NCBI RefSeq assembly: GCF_000426365.1
Contig: NZ_AUFF01000009.1
Span: 1-64,000, forward strand
Origin: Arenimonas composti TR7-09 = DSM 18010
Lineage (GTDB): Bacteria; Pseudomonadota; Gammaproteobacteria; Xanthomonadales; Xanthomonadaceae
Reading direction: 5' to 3'
DNA length: 64,000 nt
Positions 7,269 through 17,479 of this stretch are shown here, piece by piece (positions within the stretch are counted from its first letter, which is position 1; each line of letters opens with the position of its first letter). The translations under genes were made by a program, and so were the position numbers. The notes under the pieces were generated by a model. The model did no database searches and was not told the origin of the DNA. It saw only the letters and a program-made list of their open reading frames with translations.

Positions 7269-10200
7269 CTAGCGTTCGCGGCGCCAGTTGAGGGAGGCGG
7301 CGTTTTCGGCGCCGGATTCGATGCTGATGTCGAAGTCGCGCGTGAGCAGGTATTTGAGCGTGACGACCTGCCCCGTCCCGATCAGCGACACCCCGTAACT
7401 GAGGAAGAGCCGCGGCGACACGTACTTGCCGACCGTCAGCGTGGCGCCGCCGAGGTTGCGCGAATCGGCGACACCGGCCTCGTCGAGGCCGAGCTTGGCG
7501 CCGAGCTGCTGGGCGACGAGGTTGCCGCCGGCGCCCAGCGCCAGCGCGGCGGCGCCGAGCTGTTCGCTCTCGCCGCTGGTCGTGGTGCGCAGCGGCCGGC
7601 CGAACACCAGCCAGCTCAGTGCCTCGCTGGTCGACATCGCCGGCGTCGAGGTGATCGTCGTCTGCGGCCGGCGCGCGGTGCCGCGCACCTGCACGCCGAC
7701 GGTGACGCTGTCGAACTCGCGCTCGGCGCGGATGTCGAGGGTCGGATCGTCGTAGGGCGAATCGGCGAATCCGAGGCGGGCCTGGGTGATGCGCAGCGAC
7801 TGGCCGTAGGCGCGGTAGTCGCCGCTGACGGTCAGCGTGCCGGAAGCGGTGGCGCGGCGGCCCGGGCGCTCGCTGAGCGCGAGGTTGCCGGCGATGCGGC
7901 CGTCGAGGCCGAAGCCGAGCAGTTTCACGTCGTCGCCGAGACGCACCTGGAACTGCAGGTCGAGCGGGCGGCTGCGTTCCCCGGCCGGATCCACCGGGTC
8001 GACCACGATGACGTCGGCCGAGGTGCCGACGCTGCCGTCGAGCGCCTCGAGGTCGATTCGGGCTTCCGGCACCGTCAGCGAGCCGCGCACTTCCAGCCGG
8101 TCCGGCAGCCAGCGCAGCGCCAGGTCCGGGGCCGCGACCGCGTACAGCTCGGCGGTGCTGGCCAGGGTCACATTCTCGCCGCGCAGCGTGAGCACCAGCG
8201 GCACGGTGTCGTCGTCGACATCGAGGCTGCCGCCGACGTGCAGCACACCTTCGCCCGAGCTCACCCGGCCGTCGAGCACGACGCTGCCGTCGGGGGCGCC
8301 GGTCAGGCGGATATCGCCGTCGTGCAGCTTCACGCCCAGCGCCGGCAGTTCGGCGGCGAAGCCGGCGAGGCGGGCATCGCCGGACAGCAGCGGCGTGGCG
8401 CGCGTGCCGGCGAGGCGCAGCTGCCCGCTCAGCGTGCCGACCGGTACCGCGACGTCCTCCGAGAACAGTTCCAGCCAGGTGAGGTCGCGCACGTCGAGGT
8501 TGAACTCGCCGGTGAGCGCCGCGTCGTCGGCGAGGCCGGCGCTGAGGTCCGCGCCGAGGCTGCCGTCGTCGGCGAGGCCGGCGCGCAACCCGGCCTGCAG
8601 GCGGCCGCCGCCGTCCGGGCTCAGTTCGGCGGTGAGCACGAGGTCGCGCCAGCCGAAGACTTCGCGCTCCAGGTCCTCGGCCAGACGCAGGCCGGCGCTT
8701 GCGGACGTGAGCGTCAGGCGGCCACCCCAGCCGGCGGCGGTCTGCTGCAGCCGACCCTCGAGGTCGAGCGTGCCGACCGCCTGCAGGGCCACGCCGGTGT
8801 CGTCCGGCAGCCAGGGCTGGACCAGCGCCAGCGGCAGACCGTCGCCGTCGACGTCGATGACGCGGCCCTCGGCGCGCGCGCACAGGCGGCCGCCGGGGTC
8901 GGAGGCGAGCAGGCAGGTGCGCTCGAGCTGGACCTGGTCGCCCGCGAACCGGAAGCCGGCTGGTGCTTCCAGACGCAGGCTCGGTCCGCGCTGCGGGACC
9001 AGCTGCAGGCGGTCGAGGCGGCCGCGCCAGCCGTCGGCGGCATCGACGAGCAGGCCGGCGAGGGCCAGCCGGCCGGCGGCCGCTTCGGCTTCCGCGGCCA
9101 GTTGCAGTTCGGCGCGGCTGCCGCGGCCTTCGACGTGCAGGCGCTCGACGGCGGTGCCGGCCAGCTGGAGACCTTCACCATCGAGGCGGAGCTGGCCGTC
9201 GCCGCCGCGGGCGGGCAGGGTCCCGGCCAGGCGCAGGGCCGTGGCGCGGTGGTCGCCGAAGGCCAGGTCCTGCGCCTGCAGGTCGGCGTCGATCGCCAGC
9301 GCCGCGCTGGCGCCGTGCAGGCGGAGATCGCCTTCGAGCCGGCCGGCGAGGTCGCCACGCGCGTCGACGAGCTGCAGCGGCGACGCGCTGATCGCCAGGT
9401 CCCAGCGCGCACCGAAGACGCCGCGCGCCCGCAGCTGCGAGTCGCCCAGACGCAGGTCGGCCTCGCCCTCGCCGCGGTCGCCCCGCCAGTCGACGTGGAC
9501 GTGGCCGGCGAGCGGGCGCTCGCGCAGCGTGCCGCCGAGATCGTCGAGGCGCAGCGTGGCAGCCCAGTCGCCGCCGGCGTCCTGCTGCATGCGCAGCTGC
9601 GCCCGGCCGTCGACGTGGCCGGGGAAGTCGGGCGCGAAGAAGCCGGGGTCGAAGCCCGCCAGGCCGGCCTCCAGCGCGATCTCCGGTGCCGGTGCCCAGC
9701 GGTAGCCGCCGCTGCCGTCGAGGCGGCCGTCCGGGGTCGTCGCGCGCAGGGTGTCGAGGCGCAGGTGCTCGCGGTCGCCTTCGCCCGCGGCGACGACCTC
9801 GGCGCGCAGGCCGGCGCGCGCGGCGACGAGTTCGGCCTGCAGGGTCCAGGCATCGAGCGTGCCCTGCACGTTCGCGCTGCCGGCCAGGTCGACGGCGGGC
9901 TGCGCCGGATCCCCCGGCTGCAAGTGCAGGCCGGGCGTCGTCGCGCGCAGGTCGACGACGCCGGCATCGGCGAAGGCCAGGGTGCCGGCGATTTCGAGCG
10001 GCCCCTGCGCCAGTTCCAGCGCCAGCGGCGCGGCGGTCACCGCGGTTTCGGCCAGCACCAGGCGCGAAGGCGCGATGCCCGCGACGAAGCCGCCGAGGTC
10101 GACGTCGCCGTGCAGGTCGAGCGCGGCGCCGGTCCCGTCGACGGTCAGGTGGCCGCGCCAGCGCGTCGCTTCCGAAGGCTCGCCGGTCGGGTCGAGCAGC

Positions 10201-11069
10201 GCCGGGTCGAGGCCCTCGACATCGGCGCGCAGGGTCCAGCGCGGTGCGTCGCTGTCGCCGTCGCGCACGACCGCCTGCAGCACGACCGGCTCCGGCAGGG
10301 CGCCGCCGATGTCCAGTTGCAGCGCGCTGTCGAGGTCGCCATGCAGGCGCAGGTGCAGTTCCGGCGCCGTCGTGCCGTCGCCGGCCGGCAGCCTGAGGTC
10401 GACCTGCAGGTCGCTGGCGAAGCGGCGTGCCGGCCGGTAGTGGCCACGCAGCACGGCGTCGCCGCGGTCGCTCGCCAGCCGTGCTTCCTCCAGTTCGAAG
10501 CCGTCGTCGCGCAGGCGCACCGCGCGGGCGTCGAGGCGGCGGATGTCGACCAGCTCGTCGTCGCCGCGGCGCACGGCGAGGCCGTCGATCGCCAGTACCG
10601 TGGTGTCGATGGCCAGGGGCATCGGCAGGCGCGGCAGCAGGTCCGGCCAGGTCGGCAGCGTGAACGGCGCGGGTTCGGCCTCCGGCGGCAGCACGAGTTC
10701 GGCGTCCTCGACTTCGAGCCGGTCGAGCTGCAGGCGGCGGCCGAGCACCGGCAGCAGGTCGGGGTCGAGCAGCAGGCGCTCGGCACGGAAGACCACGCCG
10801 TCGTGGTCCCAGACCACGCCGCGCAGTTCCAACGGGCCGCTGACGACGCCTTCCGCGGATTCCCAGCGCAGCGCCCCGGGTGGCAGCCGGGAAACAATCT
10901 GGCCGAGCAGGGTGTCGCGGCCACCGGTGGTCGCCAGCAGCCAGAACAGCAGCGCGCAGGCCAGTACCAGCACGCCGCCGACGAAGACCGCCGCCCAGTT
11001 CAGGCCACGGCGCAGGCGGCTGCGCGGCGGCCGCGGGGCAGGGGCGGGGGCGGTGTTCGCGGCGTTCAC
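7269..11069 (-). CDS. tamB: Translocation and assembly module subunit TamB
   Basis: 1266 residues. TamB is an inner-membrane-anchored AsmA-like protein that spans the periplasm as a long beta-taco groove. It works with TamA in outer-membrane protein assembly and phospholipid transport. A basic N-terminus is followed by one membrane segment (about 25-47). A long, low-complexity beta-repeat region rich in LDG, LRL and DLD patterns comes next, and the conserved DUF490 domain occupies roughly the last 350 residues. The C-terminus carries LGGATLTVGKYVSPRLFLSYG. I chose GTG 11069 because it overlaps the tamA stop codon (GTGA) and gives the anchor at the right place. Upstream in this frame there is only shadow sequence of tamA. 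Confidence 0.93.
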   Translation of the reverse strand: MNAANTAPAPAPRPPRSRLRRGLNWAAVFVGGVLVLACALLFWLLATTGGRDTLLGQIVSRLPPGALRWESAEGVVSGPLELRGVVWDHDGVVFRAERLLLDPDLLPVLGRRLQLDRLEVEDAELVLPPEAEPAPFTLPTWPDLLPRLPMPLAIDTTVLAIDGLAVRRGDDELVDIRRLDARAVRLRDDGFELEEARLASDRGDAVLRGHYRPARRFASDLQVDLRLPAGDGTTAPELHLRLHGDLDSALQLDIGGALPEPVVLQAVVRDGDSDAPRWTLRADVEGLDPALLDPTGEPSEATRWRGHLTVDGTGAALDLHGDVDLGGFVAGIAPSRLVLAETAVTAAPLALELAQGPLEIAGTLAFADAGVVDLRATTPGLHLQPGDPAQPAVDLAGSANVQGTLDAWTLQAELVAARAGLRAEVVAAGEGDREHLRLDTLRATTPDGRLDGSGGYRWAPAPEIALEAGLAGFDPGFFAPDFPGHVDGRAQLRMQQDAGGDWAATLRLDDLGGTLRERPLAGHVHVDWRGDRGEGEADLRLGDSQLRARGVFGARWDLAISASPLQLVDARGDLAGRLEGDLRLHGASAALAIDADLQAQDLAFGDHRATALRLAGTLPARGGDGQLRLDGEGLQLAGTAVERLHVEGRGSRAELQLAAEAEAAAGRLALAGLLVDAADGWRGRLDRLQLVPQRGPSLRLEAPAGFRFAGDQVQLERTCLLASDPGGRLCARAEGRVIDVDGDGLPLALVQPWLPDDTGVALQAVGTLDLEGRLQQTAAGWGGRLTLTSASAGLRLAEDLEREVFGWRDLVLTAELSPDGGGRLQAGLRAGLADDGSLGADLSAGLADDAALTGEFNLDVRDLTWLELFSEDVAVPVGTLSGQLRLAGTRATPLLSGDARLAGFAAELPALGVKLHDGDIRLTGAPDGSVVLDGRVSSGEGVLHVGGSLDVDDDTVPLVLTLRGENVTLASTAELYAVAAPDLALRWLPDRLEVRGSLTVPEARIDLEALDGSVGTSADVIVVDPVDPAGERSRPLDLQFQVRLGDDVKLLGFGLDGRIAGNLALSERPGRRATASGTLTVSGDYRAYGQSLRITQARLGFADSPYDDPTLDIRAEREFDSVTVGVQVRGTARRPQTTITSTPAMSTSEALSWLVFGRPLRTTTSGESEQLGAAALALGAGGNLVAQQLGAKLGLDEAGVADSRNLGGATLTVGKYVSPRLFLSYGVSLIGTGQVVTLKYLLTRDFDISIESGAENAASLNWRRER

Positions 11070-12856
11070 AGGTCCGGCCCGATGTTCAGGTGCAGCTGGA
11101 TCGCGCCCTGCGCCTGGTCGCCGAAACCGTGCGCGATGTCGATGCGCACCGGCCCGACCGGCGAGCGCCAGCGCAGGCCGATGCCCGCCGCCGGCTGCAC
11201 GTCGAACGCCTCGTCCCAGGCGCTGCCGGCGTCGACGAAGACCGCGCCGCCCCAGGAGCGGTTGAACATGCGCTCGAACTCGACGCTGGCGACGAACAGG
11301 TGCTTGCCGCCGAGCACGTAGCGGCGCTGGTCGGCCGGGTCGGTCACCGATTCGCCGATCTCGCGCCAGCCGTAGCCGCGCACGCTGCGGTCGCCGCCGG
11401 CGTAGAAGCGCAGCGACGGCGGGAAGGCCGCGAAGTCGTCGCTGAGCGTGGTGCCGGCCTCGGCGCGCAGCAGCAGGCGGTCGCGGCGGCCGAAGGCGTG
11501 GATCCAGCGGCCTTCGGCGCGCAGCTGCACGAAATCGATGTCGGAGCCGATGCCGGTGTGGCCGGCGCGCAGCTCGACGGTCAGGGCGCGGGCGTTGCGC
11601 GGGTAGAGGATGTCGTCGCTCTCCGACCACTGCGCCAGCAGCGACGGGAACACCAGCGAGCTGTAGCGGGTCTCGAAGCCGGTGCTGAAGTCGGCCCAGC
11701 GCTCGCGGCGCAGGTTCAGCGCCGCGCTCAGGGTCCAGTCGCCGAGCTTGCCGCTGCGGCCGCCGACCACTTCCAGCAGTTCGGTGTCGAGGCCGTCGAT
11801 CTGTTCCTGGCGCAGGCTCAGGCCGAAGGTGTACCAGCCGTCGAGCCAGGTGAAGGCCGGGATCCGGTACTGCGCGCTGAGGTCGTTGCGGCGCTCGGCG
11901 AGGCTGGCCTGGGCACGCAGCTTGTGCCCACGCGCATTCACCCAGCGCCGCTCCAGGCCGCCGGTCAGGCCCAGGCCGGTGTCGGTGCCGTAGCGCACGC
12001 CGGCGCTCCAGATGTCGCGCCTGGCCGGCGCCAGCTCGACCCGTATCGGCACCTGGCGATCGGCGCCGGCGTTCCCGGGTTCGGCGTGGATGTCGATCGC
12101 GCCGAAGTAGTCGAGCTCGGCCAGCGAGGTGTGCAGGCGCAGCAGTTCGCCCTGGTCGAACAGTTCGCCGGGCGTCCACGGCACCAGCTTCTCCAGCAGC
12201 TCGGGCACGAAGGGATGGCCGCTGAAATGCGCCTCGCCGAGCCGGTAGCGCTCGCCGCTGGTCCAGGTCAGGGCGATGTCGGCGCGGTGGTCGGCGCGGG
12301 TGACCCGGACCTCGTGCACGGTCTGTTCGGCGTCGAAATAGCCGCGTTCGGCCAGCGCGCGGTCGATCGCCGCCTTGCTGTCCTCGTACTGGCCGTGGTG
12401 GAAGGGCTGGCCGATGCCCGGGCGGAAGCGCTGCAGGCGGCGTTGCAGGGCCGCGTCCCCGCCGGCGGCGCCGAGCAGGTGCAGGTCGTGCGCGGCCACC
12501 CGCACCGGTTCACCGGGGTCGACGGTGACGACGACATCGACCGCGTCGCCGTCGCGGACCACCTCCGGGGTGACCACCGGGTCGTAGTAGCCGAATGGTT
12601 CGAGCGCCCGCCGGGCCTCGTCAGGGGCCTGCCGCAGCAGGAAGGCCAGGCGGCTTTCGGTGAGCTGGCGGCGGCGGGCCGGGTTCAGGCGCTGCAGGGA
12701 CAGGGCGTCGTCGACGTTGTCGAGCATCGCCTCGTCCTCCAGCCCACGGACCTCGACCGTGCGCAGTTCCAGCGCGGCGGCCGGCAGCGGCGCCAGCAGG
12801 AGGACGAGGGCGACGGCGGCCGGGGCGGAGGCGGGGGCGGGGGCGGGGGACGGCAT
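11066..12856 (-). CDS. tamA: Translocation and assembly module outer-membrane subunit TamA
   Basis: 596 residues of the Omp85/BamA superfamily. A signal peptide (hydrophobic core AAVALVLLLAPLPAAA, mature part near LELRTVEV) precedes POTRA-like domains (about 30-270). The 16-stranded barrel with surface-antigen-family features follows, including the GGDRSVRGYGWREIG motif near 475-490, which corresponds to the VRGY/F signature of the family. Length and partner fit TamA: tamB follows with a four-base overlap, so the two are translationally coupled. The opposite-strand TonB receptor gene starts 134 bases away. That intergenic region carries a probable Fur box belonging to the other direction. Confidence 0.93.
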   Translation of the reverse strand: MPSPAPAPASAPAAVALVLLLAPLPAAALELRTVEVRGLEDEAMLDNVDDALSLQRLNPARRRQLTESRLAFLLRQAPDEARRALEPFGYYDPVVTPEVVRDGDAVDVVVTVDPGEPVRVAAHDLHLLGAAGGDAALQRRLQRFRPGIGQPFHHGQYEDSKAAIDRALAERGYFDAEQTVHEVRVTRADHRADIALTWTSGERYRLGEAHFSGHPFVPELLEKLVPWTPGELFDQGELLRLHTSLAELDYFGAIDIHAEPGNAGADRQVPIRVELAPARRDIWSAGVRYGTDTGLGLTGGLERRWVNARGHKLRAQASLAERRNDLSAQYRIPAFTWLDGWYTFGLSLRQEQIDGLDTELLEVVGGRSGKLGDWTLSAALNLRRERWADFSTGFETRYSSLVFPSLLAQWSESDDILYPRNARALTVELRAGHTGIGSDIDFVQLRAEGRWIHAFGRRDRLLLRAEAGTTLSDDFAAFPPSLRFYAGGDRSVRGYGWREIGESVTDPADQRRYVLGGKHLFVASVEFERMFNRSWGGAVFVDAGSAWDEAFDVQPAAGIGLRWRSPVGPVRIDIAHGFGDQAQGAIQLHLNIGPDL

Positions 12857-12925
12857 CGGCAGCAGGATAACCGCTGCGGTGGTTGCTCCAGATGAGAAAG
12901 GTTCTTGTCATTCGGGTGGCATGCC

Positions 12926-12944
12926 AATAAGATTGATTCGCATT
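12926..12944 (+). promoter_or_regulatory. Probable Fur box upstream of the TonB receptor operon
   Basis: The 19-bp sequence, read on the minus strand as AATGCGAATCAATCTTATT, follows the Fur pattern of an inverted AATGA-GAAT / ATTCTCATT type with a few mismatches. It lies 47 bases before the start codon of a siderophore receptor gene, where iron-responsive control is expected. A second, poorer match (GATGAGAAAGGTTCTTGTCAT) is near 12891-12912. The two could form an extended Fur-binding region. Confidence 0.6.
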
Positions 12945-12990
12945 AGCCAGTCGCCCCGACCGAGCGAACAACAACAACAAGGGTTTCCCC

Positions 12991-15324
12991 ATGCCTTCCG
13001 TCCCGTCTGCCGGCCGCGCGCCGGCGCGTCGCCTCGTGTGCCTCTCGATCGCCGCCGCCCTGGCCGGCGCCGCCGTACCGGCCTTCGCCGCCACTGGAAC
13101 CTGGGACGAGGCCTACGCCGGGCTGGCCCCCGACGGCGCCGACCGCGCCACCCGCCTGGACGGGGTGGAGGTCACCGGCGACCGCGTCGACGGCCCGAGC
13201 AGCGTGAAGTACACCGAGCCGCTGCTCGACACCCCGCAGACGATCACCGTCGTCGACCGCCAGACGATGGACCAGCAGGGCCTGCTGTCGCTCAACGACA
13301 TCCTGTCGACCCTGCCGGGCATCACCTTCGGCGCCGGCGAAGGCGGCGGCGGCTATGGCGACAGCATCAACCTGCGCGGCTTCAACGCCAACGCCGACAT
13401 CACCGTCGACGGCGTGCGCGACGCGGCGCAATACTCGCGCACCGACAACTTCAACCTCGAGTCGCTGGAGCTGGTGAACGGCGCCAACTCGGTGCACTCC
13501 GGCGCCGGCGCGGTCGGCGGCAACATCAACCTCGTGAGCAAGGCGGCGCAGCTGGCCGAGTTCCACCAGCTGCAGCTCGGCGCCGGCAGCGACGACTACG
13601 GCCGCGCGACGGTCGATTCGAACTGGGTGCTGGGCGACGGCGAGGCGCTGCGCCTGAACGCGATGGTCCACCGCAACGACGTGCCGGGCCGCGACCACGA
13701 GCGCTTCGAGCGCTGGGGCGTGGCGCCGTCGTTCGGCTTCAACCTCGACGGCGACACCCGGCTGACGCTGTCGGCGTTCGTGCAGCGCGACGACAACGTG
13801 CCGCAGTACGGCGTGCCGTACTTCCCGCTCGTCGGCGGCCTGCCGGCCGGCGCGCGCATGGATGCCTACTACGGCTACCGCAACGTCGACACCCAGGAAG
13901 TCGACGCCGACATCGCCACCGCGGTGCTCGAGCACGACTTCTCCGACGCGGCGACGCTGCGCTCGCTGCTGCGCTGGTCCGACATCTCGCAGCACCTGAT
14001 CGTCAATCCGCCGCAGGGCACGTTCTGCACCGTCGACGGCATCAACCCGGCCACCGGTGGTGCCTGCACCGGCGGCCTGCTGCCGGGCCAGTACCAGCCG
14101 AGCGGTCCGCGCGGCACCCTGCGCGACACCGACACCACCCAGCTGGCCAGCCAGACCGACCTGGTCGTCGACTTTTCCACCGGCGGCGTCGAGCACGCGC
14201 TGGTCGCCGGCGTGTCGCTGAACCGCGAGGACTACGCGCTCGACAACGGCAACGTGCAGCGCAACGCCGACGGCAGCACGCCGGTGTATCCGGTGATGGA
14301 TCTTGCCGATCCGGACAATGTGTACACCGGCCCGCTGAACTACATCCGCAGCGGCCGCACCGAAGGGTCGCTCGACACCACCGCGCTGTACGTATTCGAC
14401 ACCCTGAAGTTCTCCGGCCGCTGGCACGTGAACCTCGGCGCGCGCTGGGAGAACGTCGACGGCGACCTGCGCGTGCGCACCTTCGCCGCCGACGGCACGG
14501 TCACCGCCGACACCCGCTTCGAGACCGACGAGGACCTGTTCTCGTGGCGCGCCGGCGTCGTCTTCAAGCCGGCGGCGCAGGGCACGATCTACCTGGCGTG
14601 GTCGAACGCGCTGGTGCCGTCGCGCGCCGCCGCCAACGGCAGCTGCACGGCGCTGACCTGCGCGACCGATCCGGAAGAATCCGGGCTGGTCGAGCTCGGC
14701 ACCAAGTGGGAACTGCTCGACGGCCACCTGGCGCTCACCGCCTCGGCGTTCCGCAACGAGCGCGAGAACTATCGCGTGCGCGCCTGGGACCCGGTGAGCG
14801 GGCTGGAGATCGAGCAGCAGAACGACGGCCGCGCCCGCGTCGACGGCGTGAGCCTCGGCCTCGCCGGCAACCTCGGCGAGCGCTGGTCGGTTTTCGCGAA
14901 CGCCACCTGGCTCGACAGCGAGGTGCTGCAGGGCGTCTCCGACGAATGCCTGGCGAACCCCGGCACCGGCGCCTGCGGCAATACCCCGGCCGATCCCGAC
15001 CCGACCCGCGGCGACCGCATCGAGAACACCCCGGAACGCGCCGCCAGCCTGTGGACGACCTATGCCGTCTCCGACGCCTGGACCATCGGCTACGGCATCA
15101 CCTACCAGGGCAGCTTCAACGGCGGCCGCGGCGCCTATCCCGACGTGCCTTCGTACACCACGCACCGGGCGATGGTCGCCTGGCAGGCCGGCGACCGCCT
15201 GACCCTGCAGCTGAACATCGACAACCTCACCGACGCCGAATACTTCACCCGCGTGCGCAACAACGGCTGGGCCACCCCCGGCGAGGCGCGCTCGGTGACG
15301 CTCACCGCCAACTGGCTCTTCTGA
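12991..15324 (+). CDS. TonB-dependent siderophore receptor (catecholate type, Fiu-like)
   Basis: 777 residues; an outer-membrane gated channel for ferric siderophores driven by TonB-ExbBD. The signal peptide ends in AFA near residue 33. A TonB-box-like LDGVEVTG follows near 57. The plug domain (about 70-190) contains DTPQTITVVDRQTMDQQG and LRGFNANADITVDGVRD, characteristic of the siderophore-receptor subfamily. The barrel ends in the outer-membrane insertion signature (TLTANWLF). It is the first gene after the probable Fur box and the next gene starts 11 bases after its stop, so it heads an operon of up to seven genes. AAGGG lies upstream of ATG 12991. The real ligand cannot be told from sequence. 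Confidence 0.9.
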   Translation: MPSVPSAGRAPARRLVCLSIAAALAGAAVPAFAATGTWDEAYAGLAPDGADRATRLDGVEVTGDRVDGPSSVKYTEPLLDTPQTITVVDRQTMDQQGLLSLNDILSTLPGITFGAGEGGGGYGDSINLRGFNANADITVDGVRDAAQYSRTDNFNLESLELVNGANSVHSGAGAVGGNINLVSKAAQLAEFHQLQLGAGSDDYGRATVDSNWVLGDGEALRLNAMVHRNDVPGRDHERFERWGVAPSFGFNLDGDTRLTLSAFVQRDDNVPQYGVPYFPLVGGLPAGARMDAYYGYRNVDTQEVDADIATAVLEHDFSDAATLRSLLRWSDISQHLIVNPPQGTFCTVDGINPATGGACTGGLLPGQYQPSGPRGTLRDTDTTQLASQTDLVVDFSTGGVEHALVAGVSLNREDYALDNGNVQRNADGSTPVYPVMDLADPDNVYTGPLNYIRSGRTEGSLDTTALYVFDTLKFSGRWHVNLGARWENVDGDLRVRTFAADGTVTADTRFETDEDLFSWRAGVVFKPAAQGTIYLAWSNALVPSRAAANGSCTALTCATDPEESGLVELGTKWELLDGHLALTASAFRNERENYRVRAWDPVSGLEIEQQNDGRARVDGVSLGLAGNLGERWSVFANATWLDSEVLQGVSDECLANPGTGACGNTPADPDPTRGDRIENTPERAASLWTTYAVSDAWTIGYGITYQGSFNGGRGAYPDVPSYTTHRAMVAWQAGDRLTLQLNIDNLTDAEYFTRVRNNGWATPGEARSVTLTANWLF

Positions 15325-15334
15325 CCTTCCACCG

Positions 15335-17479
15335 ATGACCACCGGAACCAGGAATCCGTCCCGCGGGCGGGCGACAACGGCGCGCCTGCCGGCCGCCCTG
15401 CTGCTCGCCCTCGCCAGCGCGGCCCAGGCCGCGCCGGATCCGGCGGGCGACACGACCGAACTCGACGAGATCGTCGTCACCGCCGCCGGCTTCGCGCAGG
15501 TGATCCGCGAGGCGCCGGCGAGCATCTCGATCATCACCCGCGCCGAACTCGAGGCGAAGCCCTACCACGGCCTCGCCGAGGCGCTGGCCGACGTCGAAGG
15601 CGTCGACGTCGGCGATGCCGTCGACAAGACCGGTGCGCCGAGCATCGCGATCCGCGGCATGCCGGCCGAGTACACGCTGATCCTGATCGACGGCCGCCGC
15701 CAGAACGCCGCCGGCAACGTCACCCCCAATGGTTTCGGCGGCACCGCCAACAACTTCATCCCGCCGCTGTCGGCGATCGAGCGCATCGAGGTGATCCGTG
15801 GCCCGATGTCGACGCTCTACGGTTCGGATGCGATGGGCGGCGTGGTCAACATCATCACCCGCAAGGTCGCCGACGACTGGGGCGGCAGCGTCGGCGCCGA
15901 CCTCACCGTGCAGCAGCACGGCGAATTCGGCGACATGGGCAGCGCGACCTTCTACGCGAATGGCCCGCTCTCCGCCGACCGCCTCGGCCTGGCGCTGTGG
16001 GGCGGCTACTTCACCCGCCGCCCGACCGACATCACGTATGTCGAGGACGACGGCGACGAAGTCTTCCCGTGGATGGGCGGCAATCCGGTCGCCTACGACA
16101 ACTTCAACCTCGGCGCCCGCCTGAGCCTGCGCGCCGGCGACTACCACGACCTCTGGCTCGAGGCGACGACGAACCGGCAGAAGTACGACAACCGCGCCGG
16201 CCAGGTCGGCACGCTCGGCAGTGGCGGCTATGCGGAGGAACAGCGCTACGACCGCGACCAGGCGACGCTGGCGTGGACCGGCCGCTTCGAGGCGGTGACC
16301 GTCGACGCCAGCTGGATGGACAGCCGCACCGAAACCATCGGCCGGCTGATCCCGCCGGGCGTGCCGGGCGCGGGCGCGCCTCGACGGCTCGAAACACAGA
16401 ACCGGGTGTTCGACCTCAAGGCGGTGACCGGCTTCGCCGACCACACGCTGTCGGTCGGTGGCCAGCACTGGGACGCGGAAATGGTCGACGGCGTCGCGCC
16501 GGCGCCGTTCGCGTTCACGCAATGGGCGCTGTTCGCGGAAGACGAATGGCGCTTCCACGAGGACTTCAACCTGACCCTGGGCCTGCGCCACGACGACCAC
16601 AGCACCTTCGGTTCGCAGCTGAGCCCGCGCGCCTACCTGGTCTGGAACGTTTCGGCGCACTGGGTGGTCAAGGGCGGCGTCAGCCAGGGTTACAAGACGC
16701 CGCGGCTGGAACAGCTGGCCGAGGGCATCAACGGTTTCGGCCAGCAGGGCCGGCTGCCGCTGATCGGTACCCCGGGCCTGAAGCCGGAAACCAGCCGCAC
16801 CGCCGAGATCGGTGTGTACTACGCGGCCGACGACGGCTTCAGCGCCAGCGCGGGCCTGTTCCACAACACCTTCGAGGACAAGATCGCCACCGGCGTGCCG
16901 GTGCCGAACTGTACGTTCGCGGCCTCGCCGAACCGTCCGGGCTGTGTCGACGTCGGCTGGTGGCCGCTGGTCGACAGCTTCGGGCAGAGCGTCAACATCG
17001 ACGAGGCGGTGACCCGCGGCGGCGAGTTCTCGCTGCGCCTGCCCTTCGCCGACGTCTGGTCGTGGTCGGCGAACTTCACCTACACCGACAGCGAGCAGAA
17101 GTCCGGCGCCGCCGCCGGCCAGCCGCTGACCAATACCCCGGCGCGGATGCTCAACAGTGCGCTGGAGTGGCGACCCGACGCGGCGTGGTCGTTCTACCTG
17201 CGCGGTGAATACCGCAGCGCGCGCTACCGCGGCGTCGGCCCGGCCCAGGACCAGCTCGGCGACTACGCGGCGTACTCGGTCTTCCATCTGGGTGCCCAGT
17301 TCCGGGTGAACGAGCGCCTTCGCTTCGGCGCCGCGATCTACAATCTGCTCGACCGCGACTTCATCGATTACCGGCCCTACGTCAGCAATCCGGCGACGGG
17401 CGAGGTCGCCTACAGCAACACCTACGTCAACAACGAGGACGGCCGCCGGCTCTGGCTGTCGGTCAATATGGACTTCTGA
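15335..17479 (+). CDS. Second TonB-dependent receptor (FepA/CirA-like)
   Basis: 714 residues with a signal peptide (LPAALLLALASAAQA). A TonB box ELDEIVVTA lies near residues 45-53. The plug domain includes IAIRGMPAEYTLILIDGRRQ and IEVIRGPMSTLYGSDAMGGVVNIITR, typical of the FepA/CirA/colicin-receptor subfamily. The barrel contains the YKTPRLEQL motif and ends with LSVNMDF. It differs in subfamily from the preceding receptor, so the pair probably handles two different iron chelates. It starts 11 bases after the first receptor and its stop codon overlaps the start of the PepSY gene (TGATG), indicating translational coupling to the reduction genes downstream. Confidence 0.9.
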   Translation: MTTGTRNPSRGRATTARLPAALLLALASAAQAAPDPAGDTTELDEIVVTAAGFAQVIREAPASISIITRAELEAKPYHGLAEALADVEGVDVGDAVDKTGAPSIAIRGMPAEYTLILIDGRRQNAAGNVTPNGFGGTANNFIPPLSAIERIEVIRGPMSTLYGSDAMGGVVNIITRKVADDWGGSVGADLTVQQHGEFGDMGSATFYANGPLSADRLGLALWGGYFTRRPTDITYVEDDGDEVFPWMGGNPVAYDNFNLGARLSLRAGDYHDLWLEATTNRQKYDNRAGQVGTLGSGGYAEEQRYDRDQATLAWTGRFEAVTVDASWMDSRTETIGRLIPPGVPGAGAPRRLETQNRVFDLKAVTGFADHTLSVGGQHWDAEMVDGVAPAPFAFTQWALFAEDEWRFHEDFNLTLGLRHDDHSTFGSQLSPRAYLVWNVSAHWVVKGGVSQGYKTPRLEQLAEGINGFGQQGRLPLIGTPGLKPETSRTAEIGVYYAADDGFSASAGLFHNTFEDKIATGVPVPNCTFAASPNRPGCVDVGWWPLVDSFGQSVNIDEAVTRGGEFSLRLPFADVWSWSANFTYTDSEQKSGAAAGQPLTNTPARMLNSALEWRPDAAWSFYLRGEYRSARYRGVGPAQDQLGDYAAYSVFHLGAQFRVNERLRFGAAIYNLLDRDFIDYRPYVSNPATGEVAYSNTYVNNEDGRRLWLSVNMDF

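Noticed and set aside
7182-11321. Open frame of 1379 codons on the plus strand opposite tamB
   Set aside because: It is the complement of tamB in third-position-GC-rich DNA; the composition (QRA, AEV and GVGR patterns) has no family resemblance, while tamB fits completely.
12660-15338. Long arginine-rich open frames overlapping the first TonB receptor
   Set aside because: They are shifted frames of the receptor gene with strong Arg/Ala bias and no domain.
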